Below are positions 8,667-16,619 of a DNA stretch of 64,000 nt, in pieces. How positions within the stretch are numbered: the stretch's first letter is position 1; the number at the start of each line of letters is the position of its first letter. Where the stretch lies: the NCBI RefSeq assembly GCF_000024005.1, contig NC_013132.1, forward strand, positions 7,000,001 through 7,064,000, read 5' to 3'. The position numbers and the translations under genes were made by a program. The DNA comes from Chitinophaga pinensis DSM 2588 (GTDB taxonomy: Bacteria > Bacteroidota > Bacteroidia > Chitinophagales > Chitinophagaceae). The notes beneath the pieces were generated by a model. It was not told the DNA's origin. It saw only the letters and a program-made list of their open reading frames with translations, and did not search any database.

Positions 8667-9092
8667 TTACCATTTGTCTACGTCCTCAGTATGAGAAGAA
8701 GCAGATGCGGCAACAGGCGCTGCAACAACAGCAGCTTCTACTACTGATTCAACAGCAGCTTCTGCACCTTCGCCATCTTCATCATCACGTACGTAGTCAT
8801 GGTTGTAGGCATCAAAATCGAAGTCGGGCATCAACTCAGTTTTCACGTAGTTGATGGTCTCTGTCAATGCATTCAGGAACTTGTTGAAGTCTTCCTTGTA
8901 CAGGAACACTTTGTGCCTGTCATAACCATTGTCGTTAAAGCGTTTTTTGCTTTCAGTAATGGTCAGAAAATAATCATTTCCACGAGTGGTCTTTACATCA
9001 AAGAAGTAAGTTCTCCTTTTGCCCGCTTTCAATCGTTTAGAAAAGATACTGTCATTATTTCTTTCCTGCTGATTGGTATTTTCGTACGCCAC
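8667..9092 (-). CDS. PUR-alpha-like DNA/RNA-binding protein (DUF3276)
   Basis: 141-residue protein of a family widespread in Bacteroidota. Residues about 15-95 (SKRLKAGKRRTYFFDVK through NALTETINYVKTEL) form the PUR repeat, a beta-sheet/helix fold that binds single-stranded DNA or RNA, as shown for the Borrelia relative BpuR. The C-terminal 45 residues are acidic and Ala/Val-rich (DDEDGEGAEAAVESVV) and probably disordered. The gene is monocistronic, with its own promoter and terminator. A role as a nucleoid or RNA-binding regulator is inferred from the family; targets are unknown. Confidence 0.85.
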   Translation of the reverse strand: MAYENTNQQERNNDSIFSKRLKAGKRRTYFFDVKTTRGNDYFLTITESKKRFNDNGYDRHKVFLYKEDFNKFLNALTETINYVKTELMPDFDFDAYNHDYVRDDEDGEGAEAAVESVVEAAVVAAPVAASASSHTEDVDKW

Positions 9093-9143
9093 AGTTGATA
9101 GATTTAAGTTGTTAACGAATCAAATCCTTTTTCCAATAAGAAA

Positions 9144-9173
9144 CAAATATACTATTAGTTTACAAATATCAAA
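9144..9173 (-). promoter_or_regulatory. promoter of the PUR gene
   Basis: On the minus strand TTTG (9173-9170), 18 bases, TATATTTG (9151-9144): both parts of the Bacteroidota promoter at nearly the usual 19-21 base spacing. It lies 52 bases upstream of the start codon. Confidence 0.55.
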
Positions 9174-9251
9174 ATAATTTTAAATGATTTTGAAAAATGA
9201 TAGAATATAGCTTTACCTACTGATTCACAGGTATATATAAGAATGTGATTA

Positions 9252-11048
9252 CTATTCTATTACGGTTTCCTCTTCGCCAGACTGCTGGCGGGCGTATAAC
9301 TCAGCGTAGTAACCGTTTAATGCCAATAATTCGTTATGTGTACCTGTTTCAATGATTTTACCTTCATCCAGGACAATGATCTTATCAAACTCAAATAACG
9401 CGAAAATGCGATGGGTAATAATGATAGCGGTTTTCTCTTTCAGATAAGCGTAGAGGTTACCAATGATCTCTTTCTCCGTTCGGGCATCTACGGCAGACAG
9501 ACAATCGTCAAATACTAACAGGTTCGGATCCTTGATCAGACCACGGGCAATGGAGATACGTTGTTTCTGTCCGCCGCTAAGTGTCACCCCTCTCTCCCCT
9601 ACTACCGTATCAAAGCCTTCCGTAAAATTCAGGATGTCCTTTTCTACAGAAGCCTGACGGGCGGCTTTTCTTACGGTTTCCGGATTCGCCTCCGGCGTAC
9701 CAAAACGGATGTTATTCTGGATCGTATCCGAAAACAGGAAAACGTCCTGCGGTACATAACTGATCTGACTACGCAGACTTTCCAGTTTTACCTGCCGGAT
9801 ATTCTGCTGGTCCAGCAACACCTCTCCCTCCTGCGGGTCATACATACGTATGAGCAGCTGTGCAAGGGTAGATTTACCGGAACCGGTACGACCGATGACC
9901 GCCACTTTCTCACCAGCTTTTACCGTAAGATTGAAGTTTTTGATCGCCTGAATACCAGTATGCGGATATGTAAAAGACACATTCTTAAAGACTACCTCAC
10001 CCTTGATATCCATGTTAACAGCACCAGGATAGTCCGTGATAGCCGGTTTGATATCAAGAAATTCGTTGAGACGTTGCTGACTGGCCGCTGCACGTTGTAT
10101 CATGGATGCTACCATTCCGATGGAAAAGAACGGGAACATCAGCATATTTACATAGATCACAAATTCCGCCAGATTACCCACGGTAATCGTGCCATGGATC
10201 ACCTGGATACCACCGATAAAGATGGTGATTACCACACTCAGACCGATCATCAGCGCCATACTTGGCTGGAATAAAGCATCGGTTTTCGCCAGGCTCACAG
10301 AACTGATCTTATACGCTTCGCTGGCCTGCTCGAAATGTTTAATGCTGTCTTCTTCCTGTACATAGGACTTGATCACCCTGATACCGGAGTAAGATTCCTG
10401 TGCAATGGAAGTAATATTGGATAACTGCGACTGTATACGCTCACTTTTACGGTGAATGATATGATTCACATAATAGATGATCAGCGCCAGTACAGGCAGC
10501 GGAGATAATGTGTATAATGTCAGTAACGGGTTTACGTCTATCATCAGGTACACCACGATCACGATCATAAAGATGGTGCGGGTAGCATACATAATAGCAG
10601 GCCCTACGTACATGCGTACCCTGGATACGTCTTCCGTAATACGGCTCATTAAATCACCGGTACGGTGCATTTTAAAGAAGTTGAGATCCAGCAGCTGATA
10701 GTGCTGGTAAATTTCGTTTTTGAGGTCGTATTCAATGTAACGGCTCATTACAATGAGGGATTGCCGTTGCAGATAGAGGAAGAATCCGGAGAGGAGGGCA
10801 AACAGCAGGATGCTGACGCCGTAGAATGCCAGTACACTGGTAAATTGTCCGCGGAAAGCAGCTTTTAGTCCGGTGTCGCTGAGCAGGTTGTAATTATCGA
10901 GATTTTGTGCCAGCAGATCAAAGATCTGCCGCACCATGATAGGCTGGAACACGCTGAATACAATAGATACAGCAGTACAGGTCAATCCGGTCAGGAATCT
11001 CCATTTGTACTTTACAAAATACTTGTTTAGTGTGGCCAGGTGTTTCAT
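9252..11048 (-). CDS. ABC exporter, fused permease and ATPase (MsbA/MdlB-like)
   Basis: 598-residue half-transporter that would export a lipid, drug or peptide across the inner membrane as a dimer. The transmembrane domain (about 15-320) holds six hydrophobic segments. The nucleotide-binding domain has Walker A GRTGSGKST (386-394), signature LSGGQ (490-494), Walker B LLVFDD (510-515), D-loop SAVD and switch His in IITHR. The residue after the Walker B Asp is Asp rather than the catalytic Glu, as in one half of asymmetric exporters such as the MdlA/MdlB group, so a second subunit encoded elsewhere is possible. purC lies 80 bases upstream on the same strand, with a hairpin between. The substrate cannot be told from the sequence. 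Confidence 0.9.
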   Translation of the reverse strand: MKHLATLNKYFVKYKWRFLTGLTCTAVSIVFSVFQPIMVRQIFDLLAQNLDNYNLLSDTGLKAAFRGQFTSVLAFYGVSILLFALLSGFFLYLQRQSLIVMSRYIEYDLKNEIYQHYQLLDLNFFKMHRTGDLMSRITEDVSRVRMYVGPAIMYATRTIFMIVIVVYLMIDVNPLLTLYTLSPLPVLALIIYYVNHIIHRKSERIQSQLSNITSIAQESYSGIRVIKSYVQEEDSIKHFEQASEAYKISSVSLAKTDALFQPSMALMIGLSVVITIFIGGIQVIHGTITVGNLAEFVIYVNMLMFPFFSIGMVASMIQRAAASQQRLNEFLDIKPAITDYPGAVNMDIKGEVVFKNVSFTYPHTGIQAIKNFNLTVKAGEKVAVIGRTGSGKSTLAQLLIRMYDPQEGEVLLDQQNIRQVKLESLRSQISYVPQDVFLFSDTIQNNIRFGTPEANPETVRKAARQASVEKDILNFTEGFDTVVGERGVTLSGGQKQRISIARGLIKDPNLLVFDDCLSAVDARTEKEIIGNLYAYLKEKTAIIITHRIFALFEFDKIIVLDEGKIIETGTHNELLALNGYYAELYARQQSGEEETVIE

Positions 11049-11085
11049 GTCGGTCTATAGTCAGATGTCCTTCTCTGAAAGCAGC

Positions 11086-11110
11086 GAGGGCATATTTGTA
11101 ATATGCCCTC
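11086..11110 (-). terminator. hairpin between purC and the ABC exporter
   Basis: A perfect 11-bp stem, GAGGGCATATT/AATATGCCCTC, with a 3-base loop, 18 bases past the purC stop. There is no U-run on the minus strand, so it may be a partial terminator or an RNA-stabilising element rather than a full stop. Confidence 0.5.
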
Positions 11111-11127
11111 CCGCTGTATCAGTTTGC

Positions 11128-12057
11128 TTATAATGTCTTCAGCGTGTCGATGATCTTCTGTTCAGCATCTGCTTTGGAAACATCTTGCTTCACAAATTGC
11201 TGACCAGTGATATTTTCAAACAGCTCGATATAACGTTCACTTACGGTCTTCACGAATTCGTCGGTCATTTCAGGCACCTGCTGTCCGTCTTTACCCTGGA
11301 AGCCATTTGCCATCAGCCATTCACGTACGAATTCTTTACTCAGCTGTTTCTGCGGTTCACCGTTTTTCTGTTTTTCCTCGTAACCTTCTGCATAGAAGTA
11401 ACGGGAAGAATCCGGCGTATGGATTTCGTCGATCACATAAATGGTATCGCCGATCTTACCAAATTCGTATTTGGTATCTACCAGGATCAGACCACGTGCT
11501 GCCGCCAGTTCTTTACCACGGGCAAACAGTGCCAGTGTGTATTTTTCCAGCTGTTCGTAGTCTTCTTTGGTAACGAGCCCCTTTGCGATGATATCTTCAC
11601 GGGAGATATCTTCGTCGTGCCCTTCGTGTGCTTTAGTAGTCGGCGTAATGATCGGAGAAGGGAAGAAATCGTTCTCTTTCAGACCTTCCGGCATGGTTAC
11701 ACCACACAATTCACGTTTGCCGCTTTTGTAAGTTCTCCAGGCATGACCGGTGAGGTTACCGCGCACCACCATTTCCACAGGGAAAGTTTCACATTTCAAG
11801 CCAATGGTTACGTTTGGCAGGGGAACATTTTTCACCCAGTTCGGAACGATGTCCTTTGTCGCCTCCAGCATGATGGCAGCTACCTGGTTCAATACCTGTC
11901 CTTTGTAAGGAATCGGGCGGGGTAATACGACATCAAAAGCAGAGATACGATCGCTCGCCGCCATCACCATCAGTTTATCGCCGATAGTGTATACGTCCCT
12001 TACCTTTCCCTTATAAAAAGCCGTCTGACCGGGAAGCTTAAAATTTGACTCTAACAT
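11128..12057 (-). CDS. purC: phosphoribosylaminoimidazole-succinocarboxamide synthase
   Basis: 309 residues. It condenses CAIR with aspartate using ATP to form SAICAR in purine synthesis. The N-terminus [29 protein letters not shown] is the SAICAR synthetase signature with the ATP-binding [18 protein letters not shown], the [11 protein letters not shown] block and LVDTKYEFG are also family hallmarks. It resembles the longer, yeast-like type of PurC common in Bacteroidota. It stands alone, away from other pur genes. A minus-strand TATTTTTG box at 12153-12160 would give a leader of nearly 100 bases. Confidence 0.95.
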   Translation of the reverse strand: MLESNFKLPGQTAFYKGKVRDVYTIGDKLMVMAASDRISAFDVVLPRPIPYKGQVLNQVAAIMLEATKDIVPNWVKNVPLPNVTIGLKCETFPVEMVVRGNLTGHAWRTYKSGKRELCGVTMPEGLKENDFFPSPIITPTTKAHEGHDEDISREDIIAKGLVTKEDYEQLEKYTLALFARGKELAAARGLILVDTKYEFGKIGDTIYVIDEIHTPDSSRYFYAEGYEEKQKNGEPQKQLSKEFVREWLMANGFQGKDGQQVPEMTDEFVKTVSERYIELFENITGQQFVKQDVSKADAEQKIIDTLKTL

Positions 12058-12152
12058 GAATAAAAACTTACCTATTAAAAATGATTAAATGAAAGCCTTC
12101 ATTTACAGGCCATTGACAAGGATATCAATAACCGGTTTTGCATTCAGGTCCG

Positions 12153-12160
12153 CAAAAATA
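12153..12160 (-). promoter_or_regulatory. possible -7 box of purC
   Basis: TATTTTTG on the minus strand fits TAnnTTTG, 95 bases upstream of the purC start. No clear -33 partner. A small AAATGAA/TTCATTT hairpin lies in the predicted leader. Confidence 0.35.
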
Positions 12161-12192
12161 CTTTAGGTTGAGGGAATTACCACAGTTTATCT

Positions 12193-13563
12193 CTAAGAAA
12201 ACTTCAGCAGTTCCTGATCATGCGCGCCGGCATGCTGGTGAATGAGATTCAGAATATATTCATTTTCAGGATACTGTGTCAACCATTCCTTGCACTGCGG
12301 CCCTTCTGTGATAGCGGTATCACGGGGAATATACCCCATTCCGTAGAAACGTCCTTTCTCCATCAGGATGCAACTCTGCTCCTGCGCATCGCGTCCCATA
12401 CCAATAATGGCGAATGTCGGCTGCTGTTGCTGCATATGGATAATGGCAGCTTTTACCCGGAGATTGTAGGTTTCGGACGTTTCTTTTTTCTCACAGGCGC
12501 CCCGGCAGGTATGATCGGGGATCGGTGAACAGGCGCCCTGCCCTTTTTGTAAGAAGCACAGGCGGGGACAAAGATCAAATTCCCTGATCAGGCCCCGTAA
12601 CATCTGATGCCCCTGCACCAGTAACGGAAAAGAGTGCAACGGGGCGGAATATTTACGGCGTTTCTCGATGACCAGACGCAGATAGCCTTCCTGGTCTTCA
12701 AAACAATAAAAGCCGTATTTGAATTCTATATATTTCTGCGAATAGTTATAAACCGGCCACAGTCGTTTGATCTCCACACTTTCCAGTATATGCGCCATCA
12801 GCTCTGTGCCCGTCACTTCGTGCGAAATACTGTATATATTACGAAGAAACTCCTGTCTTTTCCTGCCGGCACTGTTACCCGTAAAATGACTATTGACACG
12901 TTTCCGGATATTCTTCGCCTTCCCTACATACACCACTTTTCCTTTCTGATCATGGAAATAATAGACACCCGGAGTACCCGGTAATGCCGTTACCTGTTCA
13001 GGTGGCAGGTTCGGTGGCAGGAACTGTTCTTTGGAGTGGGTGGACAAAGCATGGGCAATGGCCTTACCAGTATCCTGCTGTAATAACAGGCCAAACAGTT
13101 TTACCGTTGCTGCTGCATCTCCCGCAGCGCGGTGACGCTGTGTAACGGAGATTTCCAGTGATTTACACAGATTACCCAGACTGTAAGAAGGCAGTCCCGG
13201 AATGATCTTACGGCCAAGCCTTACCGTACACAGTTTTTTAGTGCGTAACTGATATCCAGCCTGGGCAAGATGATATTGAATAAAGGAATAATCGAAATTA
13301 ACGTTGTGTGCTACGAAGATCTTATCATGTAACAGGGCGAAGATATCGCCGGCTACTTCATCAAAGGCCGGTGCGTTTGCTACCATCTCGTCCGTAATAC
13401 CGGTAAGGGATTGAATATATCGGGGAATGGGTACACCCGGATTAATCAGCGTTTCGTATTGCTGTACAATATTCCGTCCGTCATAAATATAAATGGCTAT
13501 TTCCGTAATGCCGTTTGCACTGGCATGGCCACCTGTAGTTTCTATATCAACTATTGCATACAT
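12193..13563 (-). CDS. DEDDh exonuclease fused to a GIY-YIG (UvrC/Cho-like) nuclease
   Basis: 456-residue two-nuclease protein. Residues 1-165 are a DnaQ-type 3'-5' exonuclease with the DEDDh acidic residues in place: Asp6 and Glu8 (VDIETTGG), Asp91 (VAHNVNFD), His144 and Asp149 (HRAAGD). Residues about 195-275 are a GIY-YIG endonuclease domain (GVYYF, VVYVGKA, Arg220) like the N-terminal incision domain of UvrC. The C-terminal half keeps a Cys pattern (LCPRLCFLQ, GACSPIPDHTCRGAC) resembling that of UvrC and Cho. Family context suggests DNA repair, with incision and resection in one chain; the substrate is not known. A consensus -7 box lies 20 bases upstream. Confidence 0.88.
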   Translation of the reverse strand: MYAIVDIETTGGHASANGITEIAIYIYDGRNIVQQYETLINPGVPIPRYIQSLTGITDEMVANAPAFDEVAGDIFALLHDKIFVAHNVNFDYSFIQYHLAQAGYQLRTKKLCTVRLGRKIIPGLPSYSLGNLCKSLEISVTQRHRAAGDAAATVKLFGLLLQQDTGKAIAHALSTHSKEQFLPPNLPPEQVTALPGTPGVYYFHDQKGKVVYVGKAKNIRKRVNSHFTGNSAGRKRQEFLRNIYSISHEVTGTELMAHILESVEIKRLWPVYNYSQKYIEFKYGFYCFEDQEGYLRLVIEKRRKYSAPLHSFPLLVQGHQMLRGLIREFDLCPRLCFLQKGQGACSPIPDHTCRGACEKKETSETYNLRVKAAIIHMQQQQPTFAIIGMGRDAQEQSCILMEKGRFYGMGYIPRDTAITEGPQCKEWLTQYPENEYILNLIHQHAGAHDQELLKFS

Positions 13564-13582
13564 AACTCTCCACTCGTCCGGA

Positions 13583-13590
13583 CAAATATA
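13583..13590 (-). promoter_or_regulatory. -7 box of the exonuclease/GIY-YIG gene
   Basis: Minus-strand TATATTTG matches TAnnTTTG, 20 bases before the start codon. Confidence 0.45.
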
Positions 13591-13731
13591 ACCACAAGTT
13601 CCAATCTGGAGAATTATTTATATAAAGAAGAGTTGTTAGCCTCCGGATCGACATTCCCGAACTCAACACTCACAACAAATCATCCGAAAACTAACAACTA
13701 CTTATTTTAACAATCAACGCTATCCGTTGTG

Positions 13732-14307
13732 CTATTTCTTCTTCATCGCATCCTGGATCGCCTTAGCGGTATCCTGGTGTGCTTTCAGCGTAGGCAATGT
13801 GTTACCTGCCCATGTTTTCAGGTCCGGATCAGTCAGGTTCTGAGACGCTTTGTCAAACATATCTACATCTTTATCATGATCATTTACCATCATGTCGATG
13901 AAGTGTTTGTCAAACTCTTTACCGGAGAGTTTACTCATGTCTCTCAGGTGTTCAGAATAGTCGGACCCTACACTATCTGGCAGGGTAATATTCTTAGTAG
14001 TCGCCAGTCCCTTCAGTTCGTCGCCCGCTTTAGAGTGATCACGCACCAGCAGTGCACCAAAATCCTTGATACGCTGTGTTGTACCTTTTTCCTGTGCCAG
14101 TTTACCAGCCTGTACTTCCAGCATGCCGCCGTCAGCAGCTTTTACTGCGAAGTCAGATGATTCTTTATCTACAGGAGCGGTTTCTTTATTTACTGCCTGC
14201 GCACTATCTACAGCATCTTCGTGTTTGGCTTCTGTGTTTCCTGAATTACAAGCCTGAAACATCCAGGCAGCCAGCATTGTAGCGGCAATAAAAGTGAGCT
14301 TTTTCAT
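13732..14307 (-). CDS. DUF4142 lipoprotein
   Basis: 191 residues. The signal peptide ends in a lipobox with Cys20 (MFQAC), so it is a membrane-anchored periplasmic or surface lipoprotein. A linker rich in Glu, Lys and Ala (about 21-50) is followed by the DUF4142 domain (about 52-188), a helical ferritin-like fold recognisable from GGMLEVQAGKLAQEKG, HSKAGDELKGLA and HDKDVDMFDKAS. DUF4142 proteins are common in soil Bacteroidota; their function is not established, and metal or stress roles are guesses from the fold. It is a single gene with a start supported by the leader peptide. Confidence 0.85.
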   Translation of the reverse strand: MKKLTFIAATMLAAWMFQACNSGNTEAKHEDAVDSAQAVNKETAPVDKESSDFAVKAADGGMLEVQAGKLAQEKGTTQRIKDFGALLVRDHSKAGDELKGLATTKNITLPDSVGSDYSEHLRDMSKLSGKEFDKHFIDMMVNDHDKDVDMFDKASQNLTDPDLKTWAGNTLPTLKAHQDTAKAIQDAMKKK

Positions 14308-14546
14308 GTCTTCCTTTTTTGGTTTAACAAATAGATGTACCAGCTAACGTGTCATCCAGTTCTGAGATACATTTTGCAAAAAGGGTACCATGCCGGCTCG
14401 TCTGAGTACGTTTCTTTAGGATAGAAACAATCGAAATGCAAGACAGTCAAGCATTTCAGTAACACGAGCTGTACTATAATGATTATCAGCCCCTACCGCT
14501 GACATATAAGGTTATTTTGTAGACCGTTTTCCCCGTTTTCCGGGTA
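14308..14546. other. gene-free stretch upstream of tetR-type gene
   Basis: Between the DUF4142 gene and its divergent neighbour. I see no coding frame and no strong structure apart from the operator region that begins at 14547. Confidence 0.4.
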
Positions 14547-14570
14547 AATGAGCATTCCGGAACGCTCATT
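14547..14570. promoter_or_regulatory. 24-bp operator-like palindrome
   Basis: The sequence equals its own complement at 22 of 24 positions (core GAGCATTCCGGAACGCTC). Its right half, GGAACGCTCATTCT (14559-14572), recurs as GGAACATTCATTCT (14584-14597) and GGAACAATCATTCT (15209-15222). Likely binding site of the TetR-type regulator encoded just downstream. Confidence 0.65.
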
Positions 14571-14580
14571 CTAAAAATAT

Positions 14581-14612
14581 TTTGGAACATTCATTCTATT
14601 ATTCTACATTTG
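14581..14612 (+). promoter_or_regulatory. promoter of the TetR gene with embedded operator copy
   Basis: TTTG at 14581-14584, 20 bases, TACATTTG at 14605-14612: a full match to the Bacteroidota -33/-7 promoter at ideal spacing. The second operator-like copy (14584-14597) lies between the two boxes, so a bound repressor would block the polymerase. The -7 box ends four bases before the ATG at 14617, so the mRNA would be leaderless or nearly so. Confidence 0.6.
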
Positions 14613-14616
14613 CATC

Positions 14617-15189
14617 ATGGCACGGAATAAAGCATTTGATCCTGAGGAAAAGCTGGAAAAAGCGAGGGATCTCTTCTGGGAGAAGGGATACAACGCGACA
14701 TCCATGCAAGACCTCTGTGAGGAAATGAAACTGAACCGGGCCAGTATATATGATACTTACGGTGACAAATACGCCCTCTTTCAACAGTGTCTGCAGAACT
14801 ACGCGAAGGAGAAACTATTTGATTACAAACAATGCTGTGAGAAGGTATCACCACTTTCAGCGATAGATAGTATCATACGAAGAGCGGTCCACAACAGGAA
14901 AGAAGGGAAGTCCTGCCTCATGGTAAAGACATCCTTTGAACTGGCTTCAATGGATGAAGGCATAAGACACATTGTACAGGAACAGGCAAGACAAAGCATC
15001 AGCGTATTACAGGAACTTTTGGAGAAAGCACAAAAGATGAACGAAATACCAGCAGAAAAGGATCCGGCTACACTAGCACAGTTCCTATACGCAAGCTTCA
15101 GTTCGATCTGGTTGATGGACGTATTATTCGGTGATAAAGCAATGTTGGACAGCATGGCAGACCATATATTGTATAGCATCAGGCATTGA
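14617..15189 (+). CDS. TetR/AcrR family transcriptional regulator
   Basis: 190 residues. The N-terminal helix-turn-helix (about 10-55) reads ARDLFWEKGYNATSMQDLCEEMKLNRASIYDTYGDKYALF, the standard TetR DNA-binding motif. The all-helical C-terminal ligand domain keeps Cys108 and other cysteines but cannot be assigned a ligand. It is followed 56 bases later by an Old-Yellow-Enzyme gene, the same partnership as nemR/nemA, where a TetR regulator senses reactive electrophiles. Repeats of GGAACnnTCATTCT in front of both genes suggest autorepression and control of the reductase. Confidence 0.9.
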   Translation: MARNKAFDPEEKLEKARDLFWEKGYNATSMQDLCEEMKLNRASIYDTYGDKYALFQQCLQNYAKEKLFDYKQCCEKVSPLSAIDSIIRRAVHNRKEGKSCLMVKTSFELASMDEGIRHIVQEQARQSISVLQELLEKAQKMNEIPAEKDPATLAQFLYASFSSIWLMDVLFGDKAMLDSMADHILYSIRH

Positions 15190-15208
15190 TATTTTTTTGC
15201 ATTTTTTT

Positions 15209-15222
15209 GGAACAATCATTCT
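15209..15222 (+). promoter_or_regulatory. operator-like copy before the OYE gene
   Basis: GGAACAATCATTCT, preceded by TTTT like the copy at 14584, lies 24 bases upstream of the OYE start. Confidence 0.55.
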
Positions 15223-15245
15223 GGAATTAATTAACTGAAGAACCC

Positions 15246-16277
15246 ATGTATCCAACATTATTATCATCCGCTACTATAGGCAATTATGCCATTTCAAACA
15301 AGGTGGTGATGGCGCCCACCGCTGGTAAAAGTCACGTACCTGCAGGTATACCCAACGACGTGACCGTCAACTACTACAGCCAGAGGGCCAAAGCCGGCCT
15401 GATCATCGCAGAGGGAACCGGTCCTGCAGAAAACGGTATGGGCCAGGCGCACATGCCAGGAATTTATAGCAAGGACCAGATTTCAGGATGGAAGAAAGTA
15501 ACAAAAGCCGTACATGAAAACGGTGGCCGGATCTTCCTGCAGATCAAACACACAGGGCGTATATCACACCCTGCCAACATGCCGGCTAAGGCAGACGTAA
15601 TAGCTCCTTCGGCTATAACAGCCAAAGGTGAGATATGGACAGAGAAACTGGGCTGGCAACCACATGCCACTCCAAGAGCAATGACTACATCAGAGGTAGG
15701 AAAAATGGTCCAGCAGTATGTAAAGGCAGCAACACAGGCAATAGCAGCAGGTTTCGACGGAGTGGAAATACACGCAGCGCATGGATATTTAATGGACCAG
15801 TTCCTGCACCCTGATACAAATCAACGGACAGACAAATACGGCGGCAGTATTCCTAACAGGGTGCGCTTTGTACTCGAAGCCGTCGCAGCTGTCAGTCACG
15901 CAATAGGCAGGCACCGTACAGGCATCCTCCTGTCTCCTTACAGCCAGGTCAATGACCTGCAGCATCACAATCAGATAGACGCTACTTACGAATACCTGAC
16001 AGATGCTCTGGATACTTACGGATTGTCTTACATACACCTGCTGACTGAAACGGCAACTCCCGCCACACTGATTGCTGGCATACGTTCCCGCTTCAACGGA
16101 ACACTGATCTTAAATGGTGATTATGACGCCCTGAGCGCAGAACAAACAGTGCAGAATGGCCTGGCTGATCTGATCGCGTTTGAGAATCCATGTGTCTCTT
16201 CTCCTCTCTCCGGTAAGTTTGCAACAACTTCCAGTGAGCCGTTAAAAAAGCCCAATTACGCTTGTGCGAATTGTTAA
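15246..16277 (+). CDS. Old Yellow Enzyme family flavin oxidoreductase
   Basis: 343-residue FMN-dependent NAD(P)H ene-reductase of the cytoplasm, acting on electrophilic enals, enones, nitro-esters or similar. Family marks: NKVVMAPTAG at the flavin site (the usual MAPMTR is altered), LQIKHTGRISHP, the substrate-binding HAAHGYLMDQFLHPDTNQRTD (shown here in part: HAAHGYLMDQFLHP), and KYGGSIPNRVRFVLEAV. The C-terminal phosphate-binding segment (GTLILNGDYD) and LIAFENPCVSS complete the barrel. Position and shared operator copies make it the likely target of the adjacent TetR regulator, a NemA-like detoxification unit. The natural substrate is not known. Confidence 0.9.
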   Translation: MYPTLLSSATIGNYAISNKVVMAPTAGKSHVPAGIPNDVTVNYYSQRAKAGLIIAEGTGPAENGMGQAHMPGIYSKDQISGWKKVTKAVHENGGRIFLQIKHTGRISHPANMPAKADVIAPSAITAKGEIWTEKLGWQPHATPRAMTTSEVGKMVQQYVKAATQAIAAGFDGVEIHAAHGYLMDQFLHPDTNQRTDKYGGSIPNRVRFVLEAVAAVSHAIGRHRTGILLSPYSQVNDLQHHNQIDATYEYLTDALDTYGLSYIHLLTETATPATLIAGIRSRFNGTLILNGDYDALSAEQTVQNGLADLIAFENPCVSSPLSGKFATTSSEPLKKPNYACANC

Positions 16278-16465
16278 TTATAAATCTGAGAGTTGTTTAG
16301 TTGTATACACTTCCGTAGCGGAAGCCCTGTTGCGGAAGTGCTTTCTACAGGCAAAACATAAGGAACTTTAGTGAAGGAAATATATTTAGCTCGTTTAAGA
16401 TTTAGCCTCCCTGGAGAAAGATGAAGATTGTGACATGGAGAATGCAATTCTCTGCTAGTCCCGGA

Positions 16466-16573
16466 AGTATAAAATAGGCCATCTGTTGCCGCATGATTTT
16501 TAAGACGCAAACAGATAGGATTTTTAATAAAACAGCTTTAGCGAATACCAACAGATAAAGCCTATTTTATACT
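16466..16573. repeat. long-range inverted repeat (22 paired bases)
   Basis: AGTATAAAATAGGC (16466-16479) is the exact complement of GCCTATTTTATACT (16560-16573). Inside it ATCTGTTG (16481-16488) pairs exactly with CAACAGAT (16549-16556), leaving a 1x3 internal loop and a 60-base apical region. Confidence 0.85.
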
Positions 16574-16594
16574 GACCTGAGGATTATAATGATT

Positions 16595-16619
16595 GCCGCT
16601 ATTGAAAGCGGCTTTTTTT
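16595..16619 (+). terminator. Rho-independent terminator converging on uxaC
   Basis: GCCGCT (16595-16600), loop ATTGAA, AGCGGC (16607-16612), then T7. The T-run reaches the uxaC stop codon from the opposite side. Confidence 0.75.

Larger units (their letters stand above)
16308..16619 (+). ncRNA. candidate structured small RNA or 3'UTR-derived RNA
   Basis: This 310-base non-coding stretch has unusual secondary structure on the plus strand. Hairpin 1: CACTTCCG (16308-16315) pairs with CGGAAGTG (16333-16340). Hairpin 2: GAGAAT/ATTCTC at 16438-16452. Hairpin 3: a 14-bp plus 8-bp stem at 16466-16573. Hairpin 4: a Rho-independent terminator at 16595-16619. A terminator 320 bases past the OYE stop implies a plus-strand transcript ending here. 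No marks of tmRNA, RNase P RNA or SRP RNA were found. A 6S-like RNA is conceivable but unproven. Confidence 0.4.

Noticed and set aside
9561..10274. 237-codon plus-strand open frame
   Set aside because: Antisense to the ABC exporter, which has complete ATPase motifs.
11185..11925. 246-codon plus-strand open frame
   Set aside because: Antisense to purC; rich in Phe/Cys/Thr from reversed codons and without recognisable motifs.
16308..16619. tmRNA, RNase P RNA, SRP RNA or a retron ncRNA
   Set aside because: None of their conserved sequence marks are seen, and no reverse transcriptase gene is adjacent.
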